Part shown: positions 1 to 12,700 of the stretch, one piece after another
How positions within the stretch are numbered: the first letter of the stretch is position 1
How the letters are laid out: every line of letters begins with the position of its first letter
Assembly (NCBI GenBank): GCA_007922195.1
Contig: ML682005.1
Span: 29,190,373 to 29,254,372 of the forward strand
Origin: Podocnemis expansa
Taxonomy: Eukaryota > Chordata > Testudines > Podocnemididae
Direction: 5' to 3'
DNA: 64,000 nucleotides
Notes under the pieces: generated by a model
What the model was told of the DNA's origin: nothing
The model's input: only the letters and a program-made list of their open reading frames with translations
Database searches by the model: none
Program-made: the position numbers and the translations under genes

Positions 1-373
1 GAACACAGCCATAGTTCCAAATTAGCAAACAAGCATTTTCTATAATGTTCAGCTTGATAACTGAAAGCACAAACAGAGACAATTTGCATTTGACCTCCAG
101 AGAAGACAGACAGGTGAAATTTAAATAAAGAATGCTTTCCAGATTTAACTGTAACTGTAAAGAAGCCTAGCTAATGTAGGCTCTACGTTAACTGTTAATA
201 TGAGACACAGGTTTCTGACTTGTGTTAAATTAGGCCCTGGCTAATTTTACACTAGTCAAAAATCTGGTGTGAAATTATCCAGGGTGTAATTTAACATAAG
301 AACGTGTACCAGGGGAGTAATTCATGTGCTTCAGTGTTAACTTGAAAGTATTAGAGTCTCCATCTCATTACAA

Positions 374-397
374 TTTCTTTCTTTCTTTCTTTCTTTC
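374..397. repeat. (TTTC)n microsatellite
   Basis: About six copies of a TTTC unit in the CDH19 intron downstream of the last visible exon. Confidence 0.9.
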
Positions 398-618
398 CTA
401 AGGTCATCTTTTATGAAAGAGCACAAGACCTTGGAGTTCGAAAACATCTTGCTTCCATTGAACTCATCATTTTAATAATGTTCCTTAATGTAACAAGAAA
501 CAAAAATACATCGAGAAAGCAGTATGAATTCTCCATTGAAAAGCAGGGATATTCTGATGATAATTACGTTAAGTGCATGCAGGATATAAAACACAGTGTT
601 CCTTAAATTCTTACTCAC

Positions 619-755
619 TTGTTTCTGTGGCTGTAACTGTTATGTTGTGCCAAGCAGCTGTCTCTCGGTCCAGAGGCTTAGTTATAATGATTGTTCCATT
701 GTGTGCATTGATGCTGAACAATCTCTTTAAATACGTGCTGTGAACAATAGAATAC
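619..755 (-). CDS. CDH19: CDH19 exon: EC4, second part (last exon in window)
   Basis: This 137-bp exon, the usual length, has acceptor TTTTTTGGTGCAG and donor GTGAGTAAG. It completes an arginine codon and reads [49 protein letters not shown] is the EC4 calcium motif. NIT within WHNITV is a possible glycosylation site. The frame leaves in phase 1. The donor is followed by about 600 bp of intron to the window edge, so EC5, the transmembrane segment and the cytoplasmic tail are off the left end. Confidence 0.94.
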
Positions 756-3700
756 CTGCACCAAAAAAGTAAAGAGATTGCCTAATACTGAAATGTTCCA
801 TCTGAAACAAGGACACATAAAGCTATTGTCAGTTAAGAAAACAGACCGGTGCATATATGCATATAAATGTGTGCTGCAGCAGCTCAGAAATTATGAAAAA
901 AGTACACATACAAACATTTAAAATTCACTGCTGCCAAGATCAAAGCGCTTCTTTTCTTAAAACTAAATACACCTCAGATCTATATTAATGTGAATTGAAT
1001 CTAAAATGCATTATTCATTCTTATATCTAAGTCAGGCTCACAGCAGGTGAATGACTTGGCTGAAAAGAAACACTTGTGAAATGAATAACATTGCCAACTA
1101 AGTAGAGGTATAATATAATGAAGTAGAGGTATAATGGTAAATCTGTTTTATTGTTGCTGACATGTTATGATGTCAAAGAAATGAGCATTAGGAAGACAAG
1201 AAGGAAACTGACTATTTATAAGGAGGTGTCTGCTAACCTGAAGTTCAGAATCCAGAAATGAGAAATGATTACAATGAGTCCAACTTGGAGCTTGACTGCA
1301 ACATCCGTCATTTGAAAAGAACTGAATGCCTTGCCCATAAGTGCATACACAACTTGCAAGGGCAATGATAGTTCAGTTTTTATCACTGGCCACATACTAT
1401 GAGTAACTATGAAAAGGACAATGAGTGAAGCCAAATATATAGATCACACTGACAAAGATTTTTAAAGTTTATATTTTAAAAAAAGACATAAAAATAAATT
1501 AGCAACTTTATTCATAAGGCACAGTAATTGGTTATTTCATGGAAATGAAATCTGAGAAAATACTCAGAAGGCTTGCATCAGTCCAGTTCAGACAACCCAT
1601 ACTTAAAATAAAAGCTGGAGAAGAAGAGGTACTTATTGTCTGATGAAGTCTGTGTTACAAATTGACACTTAAGACATTTCTCTAATATTCCAATTTAATT
1701 GCCAAAGTTGGATGGCTCTTTTTCATTTTATAGTTGTCTTGGAACTTGTGTGTGGAAACCAGCAAGATATTAAATTCAAGAACTACCATAACATATTGAT
1801 GTCTATCTGATTCAGTGTAGCAAAAGGCTTGTTAATGTCTCCTTTGTAAACTCCTGTTTCAGGGATTTATAACTCAGCTTTAAATGAATTTCATTTAATG
1901 AGATCCAAAGGGATAGCCATGTTAGTCTAGTTCAGTAAACTAAATAAACATGGAGTCCTGTGGCATTTAAAGACTAACACATTTATTTTTTGCATGAGCT
2001 TTCATGGGAGAAAATCCCACTTCGTCAGATGTTTTGATGAAGTGGGATTTTCTCCCACAAATGCTCATGCAGAAATAAATTTGTTGGTCTTTAAGGGTAT
2101 GTCTACACTTAGAATTGAATTTGAATTGATGACAATCAATTTGAATTCAATTAAGTGCATGGCCACACGTGTTTTCCTCAACTCAAACTGAGGAACTCCT
2201 TAGTTTAAACTGATGAAAACTCACTTTGAAGTGGTCAAACCTTGTTTGACTTCGAAGTCCTGGTCAAGTCGAACCCAGTAGTTCGAAATGACCCAGTGTG
2301 GTCATGTCAATTTGAACTCACTGTTAGTTCAAATTGATATGGGTTGATCTTCCTCTCAGGGTGCATTGCACCCTGAAAATAAGACCAGCCTTCCAGCACC
2401 TGGGACCAGCAGCCCCAAAGGTGCCTCCACCACCACCCAGCCAAATTGGACTGGGAGCCAATGGAGTTGGTGTTCCCTGGCTGGGGACAGTGACCACAGC
2501 GGATGGCCCCAGCCCTCCTTGCCAGCTGGGGAAAAGATCCCCGCCGGGATGGAGCCGTGCTCCCAGGCTGGGGAAAGAACCCTCACATGTGGTGACGGGA
2601 CCCCCATGCACAGCTAGAGACCCGCCAGCCGGTTCGAGGATGGGACCCCCATGGGCGGCTGGTGCCCTGCTGGCTGCACAGGCGGATGGGAACTCTGCAA
2701 CAGCTGGAGCCACACACAGGGGTCCCATCCCCGCATGTGGCCAGTGGGGCTCCAGCCACATGCAGGGATACTGTCCCTGCGTGTGGTCAGCAGGGCTGGA
2801 GCTGAGCATGGAGGTTCCTTCCCCAGCACAAAGAGTGCAGCTCCAGCCAAGCGCAGAGAACCCATCCCCACATGGGGGGGGCATGGCTGCAGCCGTGTAG
2901 GAGGGGCCCGTCCCCACACAGGGCCAGCAGGGCTGGAGCAGGGCAGGGGTAATCCTTTCCCCTCGCTTGGCCAAGGGAAAACATCCCCTGCCAGGCTCTA
3001 GTCTTCTGAGTCTGGCATGGGGAAAAGCATCCCCTGCCCAGCTGTAGCTGCACCGTGGCTAGAGCTGGGCAGGGGATGCTTTCCCCTATGCCAGTTTCAG
3101 ACGGCTGGAGCCTGGCAGGGGATTGGGTGGTGGCATGGCCCTTCTTGGGGCCCCTCCTCCCATTTGAATTAGCAAGTCCAGTCCACAGACATGTTAGTTT
3201 GAACTGGAGTTTCGAGTATGGCCATGTTAATTCGAATCAACTGAGTTCGAACTAATAATTATTAGTTCAAACTTAGTTTGAATTCAGTCAATTCAAATTC
3301 ACACTCTAAGTGCGGACAAAGCCTAAGTGCCACAGATTTTTTTTTTCTTTAATAAGAGTACATATTCACCCCCCCATTGCTTTTTGTTTCTATTTCATTT
3401 CTTTTTTTCAATTTCAGATGTCTGTTGTTTTGGTTTTTTTTAAATAAACTTTATTTATGTTAACATATATTGGTGTTTGCAAACTGGTATCCATAACGGC
3501 AATTCAGGCTTGTTTTTGTTTTCTATATTGTAAGAAAACGCTGGCAGCTGAGTTAGTTTTAGATAATTACTGCATATACACATATTTTTCACAATATATA
3601 CATCTATGCGTTAAAAACAGTTTGTGTGTGCTGTAAATTGAAATGCTCCATTTTGAAGGAAATCAATGGTGCGCAAACTTCCTTAAGTATTATTGGATTG

Positions 3701-6700
3701 GGGCAATAAACAAACATTTACATCACAGCAACCCCTATGCAAATATTTTATTTAGAAAAATATACTATCCAAATGTCATCAATATTTGCAGTATTTACAT
3801 GCTTTAGAGCAGATGCTATAATTCTCTGAGCAACATAACAGGCGTTGAAAAAAATCTCTCTCTCTATATTAGTGTTTTTCTTAGATTAAAATTGTACTCC
3901 ACATTAAGTTAAATAATATAATAGGAAAGTGATATTAAATAAGACAAAAATGTTAGAAGTCTATCATATATTGATGCATAGATGACAATAGAGTAAATCA
4001 ACTACTAAGAATTTGAAAATTTAATCCATAAAAATGGATTAGTTTGCACCAGACTAGTTTGTCCAGTACCCAAGTTTGTCTAAATTAAGTGGAATTCAAC
4101 AATGCCAAATGACTTTACAAGCTACTTATTACGACTGATTTTACAAGCTACTTAATTACAAATCATATGTTAATGATTAGTCACCCGTGTCCTGCCTTAG
4201 AACACAGTGAAATTATCTTGGGAACATGTAGTCTGTAGACTCCTTTAAGTAACTTCATGGTGGATAAAACAACAGTCACAGTAGGTCTGAAAGGCAAGGG
4301 ATCTGGTATGTTGATGCTAGACAGAGATGGCTTCATCCTGGTTGTGAAGAGGGCTTTTTGCTCACCAAGTGTGAAATACAGCAAGCTCTGTAGAGTTTTC
4401 CTCTTCTCATTTGTAAAGTAAATTTTGGGGAGCAGGCTGGACTAGGGATAGAGGCATGGCTGGTGGCTCAGTAACTGTGCCTAACAGAGGAATGTCTAGG
4501 GTACTGCAGGCCTGAGGTTTTATCTGTGAAGATCACACCACTGATGTTGCTTCACAACCTTTCCAGGGCCACTACTTGATCTATTTTTCCATCTACTGGC
4601 TACTATAAAGAATTAATTCACAAAACCCATTTACTCAGACTTGGAGAAGAGGTCAGGATTTAAGCCCAGAGGGAAGGAAATGACATTTTACTATTCCAAA
4701 CTATTTGCTTTATTATGATGTGAAGTGCATCAAAGCTATCATAATGTAGCTGCACTTTAGCTCATTCATAAGGGAAGGTCTTCTATGATGGAAAAGAGTC
4801 CACTGAAAATTTTTCCTCATTTACATTGTCTGAGACATCTTTGCAAATTTCATCCCTAATTCCTGGCATACCTATTTACTTTTTATTTATTATACCTGAT
4901 GGAACTGTTAGCATTATCCGGATCTCTGGCAGTCACAGCACCTACAAATGAGCCATTCATGGCCTCCTCATCAATTTCCATCACATAGACCTGTGAGGTG
5001 AAAACTGGAGGCTCATCAACATCTTCCACACTGATCTTGATATTGGCTGTGTCTTCAAATGGCCCTTCTTTTATAAAATGGTCATCCATGTGCCGGTTAA
5101 TAGCTTTTGTTCTAATACTGTATCTCCTTTTGCTTTCATAATCCACTCTCTGTAGACAAACAAAATGGAAATTGGAGTATTCCTTTTTTGGCATTTTAAA
5201 ATTAATAATAGATTAATGACTGATGTAAGATTAAAGACAAGAAATAGTGGTACACTTCTTTTGGGAATGTTTTAAAAGCAGTTACATATGTATATATGTA
5301 TATACACGCGCGCACGCGCACACACACTGAAATATAGTTTAATTATTAATATGTGCCTTACTTTAGTTTGCTTTGACTGTTAAGGATGAATTTTCTTATC
5401 ATCATGACTTGCCCAGATGATATGGTTTCATAATATTGTAAGGAATATTCCTTTACTTTCTCATTTATATCTAATGTAGGTTGTCTTCTTAATACTTTAT
5501 GTCACATGTAAACTTAGCTCTACAGTATAGCATACAAATTTTCATGTGGAATAAGGGGAATTAATTAATCTACAGATGCCCAAAGTGACCTTATTTAAGT
5601 TTAGTCTTCAGAACAAACAACTCTGCCTTCCCTTTCATATCAAAAGAAAAATAGCTCATTGACTACAAAACATCAAATTCTCTTAAAAAAGCAAGGAGTC
5701 CTGTGGCACTTAAAGACTAATGAATTTATTTATCACATACATATGCTTTTGCAATGCAAATGCATAAATGCATGCATGCAATAAATAAATTTGTTAGTCT
5801 TTAAGGCTACGTCTACACTACAGGGCTTTGTTAAGCCAATTTAATGAAGTCTACTTAAAGTTGACTTTATTAAGTCAACTTAGTGAGTCCAAACTTCCTT
5901 AAGTCCACTTAACAAAGTTGGTTAAGTGGACTTAAAGTGTCCTAACAAAAAAAATTGTTTGCTTAAGTTGACTTTACTAAGTCGACTTAAGCAGGCACAA
6001 GCTCTTGCATAGGGCTTCTTAAGTCAACTTAGATGGCCACATTGCATTGTCAACTTAATAATGCCTAAGTCAACTTAAAGAATGAACATTATTAATTTGA
6101 CTTAAGGAAGCCCTAAAGTCAACTTTATAATTTCTAAATGTAGCCAGGGCTCTATTTAAGTCAACTTAAGCCTTCTTAAGCCCTATCGTAGACATACCCT
6201 AAGTGCCACAGGACTCCTTGCTTGTTTTGCTGAACTAGTCTAACACAGCTACCCCTTCGGAACTTATCAAATTCTCTAGTCTCCTATACTTTACCTAACT
6301 GCTGACATTGTCTGAATAAATACCCTGTGCTCACTAACTTCATCACAGAATATTTCTTGGGCCTTCCTGATCATGAGATGGTGGATAATCAACTTACTTT
6401 CTGTCTTTTCCCTCCCTTGCAAGGTTTAAAAGGAAAATTTTTCATCAGTTCAGATCTAGTCACTAACTCTTTATCTCCGTGTGATGTCAAAATAAGTGTC
6501 ATATACCACTGAAGTATTGTGAGAATGTTTCGCTAAAAATATCACAATACTTTTCACTTATACATGGAAGTACCTTCCATCTTAGAATCTTAACATTCAT
6601 TACTAAAAGTGAGTTATGCTTCAGAGCTCTCCTTTGAGGAGGGAAATATTATTCTTCCCATTTTACAGGTGGGAAAAAAAGGCACAGAGAGGTTAAGACA

Positions 6701-9700
6701 TCATAATATAAAAAGACTGTTGCAAAGCTGGAACTAAACTCCAGGTAGCCTGACTCCTATTGCTGGAGCCACAAACAAATAAATGTCCATTTACTTTCTT
6801 AGCTAGTGAGTCTTTTTTTAACCCGAACCATTCCAGATCCTATTTTCAGTCAGATTATTAGTGCCTAATGAAGCCAGATAGAAAAACATGAAAACAACAT
6901 ACAGCTGTTACTATTTTAAAACATTCAATTTTAATGTGTTTCATTTTAGTGATTTTTTTAATATCTCACCTCTTTTAATACCACAATTCCTTCTTGGGTC
7001 TCATTGTTAGTAATGATATCAAACACATGTGACTCATCTCCCTCGATGACATAATTCATGGCTGCATTCTCACCTATGTCACTGTCTTCTGCCATGATTT
7101 TGCCAATAGTAGAGCCCACTTGTGCTGCCTCAGAGACTTTCATGTCGTAGAATTCTTAAAGAAACAGCAAATTAACATCATATTAAGTTTTGCTAATGTC
7201 TTCCATGTTCTATAATAGTCTACAGCCATAATGTGCAACCTGTGACTTGGAAATGGCTACTGCCCTTTGAAACCTTTATCTGAGTGAGTATTTAAGAAAA
7301 AAAATGTTTGATGCATAGATTTTAAGGTCAGAAAGAAACAATATGTTCATCTAGCCTGACCTCTTGCACAGTGCAGACCTGAACCTTCAGTCCACTCCTG
7401 TAATAGACATGTAACCTGTAACTGAGTTGTTTAAATCCTCAAATCATGGCTCAAAGACCCTGAGCAGTGACCCATGGCCCATGCTCTGGGGGAAAGTGAA
7501 AACAACCAAGAGACTCTGCCAATCTTCCTTGTGGGAAAATCTACTCTTGATCCCAAATATGGCAGTCAGTTAATCCCTGAGCATGTGGGCATGACCTACC
7601 AGCCAGACATGAAATAAAGAATTTTCTGAACCAACTCAGAACCCAACCCATATAACATCCCATTACAACCCACTGGCCCATTTACCACTACTAAATTTCC
7701 AAAAAAATTTACCACTGGTTTATTTGCAAATTAGGCTGTCCCATTATATTAGCCCCTGCTAAATTTACCCAGCCCAGTTTTGAAGCCAGATTTTTTTTTT
7801 TTTAATTATTGCCATTGCTTCCATTGGAATGCTATTTCCAGAACTTCACTCCTGATGATTACAAACCTATGCTAATTTCAAATCGAAACTTCCTTCTGGC
7901 CAGTTTATATCCATTTGTTCTTGTGTCCACATTGGCTCAGAACTTAAAGAATTACTCTCCCTCCCTGCTATTTATCCTTCTGATGTATTTATGAAAACCA
8001 GTCATAGCTTCCCTCAAACTTTTATTTGGCTAGGCTAAAGAAGCTGAACTCTTTGAGTCCTCTCACAAGGCAGGTTTTCCATTCTGCGCATCATTCTAAT
8101 AGCCCTTCTCTGCAGCTCTACACTTTGAATTCCTCTTTCTTAAACATGGGGGAACAGAACTGCACACAGTATTCTAGATGAGGTCTCACCAGTGCCTTGT
8201 ACATTGGTACCAACACCTCCCTATTTTTACTAGAAATACTTCACCTGATGCATTCTATGATCAGGGCCATCCTTATGGGGGGGGGCAAGAGAGGCAATCG
8301 CCCCTGTCCGCGTGGTTCCATGGGCCCCAAGATGTCCTGACATGAGTAGAGCACAGTACGGCCTGCACTGCTGCCCCCCCAATGGCCACACTGTCCCCGG
8401 CCGCCTCCCAGCTACCTTCAGCATGGAATCGATGGCAGCAGGGAAGGGCGAGGAAGTGCAGAGACAGCCTCTGCTTTGGACCGGCTTGCCCCTCCTCTGG
8501 GTTGGCTATTCCTCTTGAGGGCGGGGAGGGACAGTGCAGATGGGGGGTGGAACAGCAGAGTCCAGCCCCTGGACCGGCCTGCTCTGCAGGAGCGCAGGGC
8601 CAGCCTCTGAGCTGCCCCCCCCCATTGCATGGGGCCCCCATAGGCCAATTGCCCCAGCCCCACACCCCCTAGGTATGGCCCTGCCTAGGATTGCATTAGT
8701 TTTTTTCACTGCCACATCACATTGATGGCTCATAGTCATCCTGTGATCAAGTAATACTCCCAGGTCCTTCTCCTTTTCTGTCACTTCCAATTAATGCATT
8801 CTAAGCTTATACCAAACTTTCCTATGATTAGTCCCTAAATGCATGACCTTGCTCTTCAAACTATTAAATTTAATCCTGCTTCTATGACTCCAGTTTACAA
8901 GGGTCATTTAGATCTTCTTGTATGGTATCCTGATCTTTGTGTTGGCAATACTTCCCAAATTCATGCCATCCATAAACTTTATTAGTATAGTCCCACTTTT
9001 TTGTCAATGTCAGCAATAAAAAGGTTAAATGAGATTGGTCCCCAGACCAGCCCCCGAGGAAGTCTACAATTAACTTGCATCCAAGCCTGAGAGTTCACCT
9101 TTCAGTATGACCTATTGTAGCCCCCTCTCCCTTAACCAATTCCTCATCCACCTTTCAATTTTCATATTAATCCCCCTCTTTTCCAATTTAACTAATATTC
9201 CCCATTGGGACTGTATCAAATGCCTTACCAAAATCTAGGTAAATTAGATTCACTGCATTTTCTTTGTCTAAAACATCTGTTATCTCCTCAAAAAAGAGAT
9301 CCAGTTGGTTTGGCATGATCTACCTTTTGTAAAGCCATGTATTTTGTCCCAATTTGTGTTAACCTTGATGCCTTGATTGACCTGAGCATAAGGATGGACA
9401 ACTGCCTGCTGGAACACTGCCAAGAAAGAAAGGCAGTTTCCTGATTCCTACCATATCTGGTCCACCAAGCTTCAGTGCCTTATCCATAGTCCAAATTCAC
9501 ATAGCTTAACAAAGTATAGCTCTGCCTCTCTAAAGCAGAGAAAAAGCAGTTCCAGTCATTGGGGCTCTGACTGTACTATAGAAAACCAGCTTCATATTGG
9601 GTACAGTTGACACCCTGATCACAGGCTTCCAAGCCTCATTCCCTGATAGCAGGACATGTAATGGGTAGCGTTCTTTGCCTTTCACTGGCATCCAGAACCA

Positions 9701-12700
9701 GTATCTGTTTGCTGGTATCTTGGCAATGAGCAGACAGGTCCCAACACATCTCCAGCTCCTTCTGCAAGTTCTATACCTCTTCACCTCCAAAGTCCACCTA
9801 CAGATACTCATGAATTTAGGGTGTCTTAGGTAACTTTATGGATTATGACTTTTCATGAGTATACCAGATCACAACCCAACTGAAGAACATTCTAGAGTTT
9901 GTGAGTCTGTCGATGGCTAGCTCTTTCATCAGGTCTGGTTACTCACCAGAACACACCACTGGAGGTTCTGACTCTCCAGAGTGGCCAACAGACTTTCCAG
10001 TTTGGAGTTATCTGGGAAGCACACTTTCCAGTAATTCTCAGCATGTGTTGCTCTACTACCCATGACCGATACATTCATTGTCGGGCAGCCACAATATAAT
10101 TTGGCTCCCCACATTGTGGACAGTTCTGTCTTCTGAAACCTGACTGTGCAACCTGACTGTGCAGGCCATAGACTGGGAGCACTTTTATGCTTTATCTTGC
10201 ATTCGAGATTCCAAACCTGAATAGGTAAATCTCAATGGAGTCTTGTTACCCTCTACAGTCCAAACCACTGCCTCCACATTACCACTTAAAGATAGGGATT
10301 TTGTCTGAAAAATGTATGAATCTTCAACTAATATAATTCTCAGTGAATAATTCACTATAGGCTTCTAACCAGCGAAGCCTGTTTTTTTTTGGGGGGGGGG
10401 AGGGGAAGGATTGTTCTTTGCCAACTATGATTTTCATCCCCACTTTCTTCTAGATGTCCCCAGAAACTCCCCAATATTTGTGTCACAGATCTAGCTGCCA
10501 TTATCCACCAGGTACACCAGGAACTCAAGGAGCTTTGATAAACGGGTAAGGAAGCATGTTAACTGCAGTCTAATCAGAACCGCCAAGCCACCCCTGACCC
10601 TGCCATAGGAGACAAAGTCTGGCTTTCTACTTGCAATCTTAAATCAATTTGCCCCTATGCCAAACTGGACCACCAGTACCTAAATTGAGGCACAAATCAA
10701 CCCAGTAACTTTCAGATTACAATTACCTAAATCCCTGAAAATCCATCTCTGTATTTCATGTCTTCCTTCTGAAGCTGTACACAGAGAAAACTTCCCACAG
10801 TGCTTCAGCCTTGCTTTCCACAGCACTTTCTAATAGTTCAGGGACACAATGGCTATATCTACACCAGTCAGTTAGTCTGGACAAAGCAGGTCTAGTCCAG
10901 ATTGATATCACCTGTGTCTGCACTGGGCTTTGCTTAGTTCAAACTAAAGAAATTTCTTAGTTTGAACTAGGCAAAGCTTAGTCCAAACTAATAAATTCGC
11001 CTTGCTAGTCTGGACTAAGCACTTAGTTCAAACTAGGTATGATGTAGACATACACTAAGGACTTTTTAAGTTCAAACTAAGCCATTAGTTTGTACTAGCC
11101 TCACATCCTAGTTAGAACTAAAAAGTTAGTTTGAACTAGGATGCTTGGCTAGTTTGAACTAAAAAGTTGTGGTTAGTCTGAACTAGCTCAAGGTTAGTTT
11201 GGACTAACCTCAGACTTTTTTAGTTCAGATTAGCAAGTCTGAACTAAAAAAAAATAGATGTAGAGATAGCCAACGAGTGTATATTTTGGCAAATCCTTGA
11301 CTTCTAATGAATCAGAGGGCAACTCCAATACTTGATGGAATGAGAGGGCTATGGCCTTGGTGAGTGGTCCTGGAAACTAGTGAATTATATTCATGCCCTG
11401 GATCTGTTGTGGACTTTTCACCAAATCATCATGAAAAACAAGTAATCAAGGGCACCGGGGATGTCCTCACTGAGGAGGGTACTGTCAGCATAATACCCTG
11501 AATTGGGCGAGCTTAGTGCTCCTGACGCCCTAATCAGACAATCGAGCTGTTGATGGATCACCCTGACTGACTGATTTAGGATACAGGGGGCTGGTTCTCA
11601 AGATCAGCAGTAGCTCTGTGGCTGCTCAATGTTAATACCCTCCCTGTTTTCCCACGCTGGTTTCTCACCAAGCCCTGCTTCTATTCTGTTCTTCCACAGT
11701 TCCTGCCCAGATCTTGCCCCGTACCCAGCCTTGTTCCCATCCTGTTTCAGCCCTCCCTGACTCCTTGCATTCCAGTTCTGACCCTCAACTCTTATTCCAA
11801 TTCTCTTGACTCCAGCATTCAGACTCTTTCTCCAGTTCTGGTCTTCAACCCTGCTTCCTGGCCCTGTCTTGACCGCTCGCTCTGGCATTCAGAATCTGCC
11901 CACTAGGCAGGGCACCTGACTATCTACAACCCAATCTCCTGACAAAGAAAAGTGACAAGAGAGAAGATCTAGGACCTACAATGCCTCTTTCCTTACTGGG
12001 TTTTGGGATCCATAGAGGGGGAGCATAACAGTTCACTTGTCTCTACATTAGCACAGGGAAATAGAAGGTAGATTGTGATCCTGTGGCCCTTTTAAACTAT
12101 TGGGTGAAAGTCTAATCCAATTGAAATCATTGGGAAAATTCACATTGACTTCAGTTGGGCTAGGAATTAATCTGTTAAATTTATTTTTAAGGCTGAAAAG
12201 TTCGACTTCACTGGTTTACTGCACTTGCACGGTGTATACCTCCAATATTATTATTATTATTACTACTACTACTACTATTATTATTATTTACAGTAGGATT
12301 CTGAATAAAAGTATTTCAGTCCAAATTATTTTCCACTGCTTCATTCTGAAACCAACTTCATTTTCCACAGTTTCATAATTAATCTTTATTTCAGAGTGAC
12401 CACAAGATGTAGAAAACCAGAGGCATGAAATCTCTGTAAGTACACACTCTGGGAAGACTGTCATTAAAATATAGATTTCTGTGTTAAGCCAGCATAGTGT
12501 GATTATTTCTACCAAATGCAGCTGCATGCTAGATAGCAGGAGAGATACATGGTTTCCCTAGTAGTTCAGTTTGTATTTATCGTTTAATTAGTTAGTCCTG
12601 AATGAGAGAATATTTATCCCTAGAGAAACATAATTTTGCTGTTGTCAGTTTATCAACAATAATAAAGAAAAATTATGCTCTAAATCCCAAGAATAAAAAA

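Noticed and set aside
1216..1434. 72-codon minus-strand frame with hydrophobic stretches
   Set aside because: No splice signals, no CDH19 similarity at this position, and its placement within the intron does not fit the exon phases.
2324..3053. Overlapping open frames of 80-216 codons on both strands
   Set aside because: They lie in the GC-rich interior of a MITE, overlap on both strands, are proline/glycine/tryptophan-rich and match no domain.
4181..4384. Possible extra exon between the 254-bp and 137-bp CDH19 exons
   Set aside because: The two known exons join in phase (AG + G) and reproduce the expected EC4 sequence, leaving no room for another exon.
5805..6199. Repeated AAGTTGACTTAA motifs considered as a transcription-factor site cluster
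   Set aside because: They sit within clear MITE ends and a TAA duplication; the same arrangement recurs in other MITEs.
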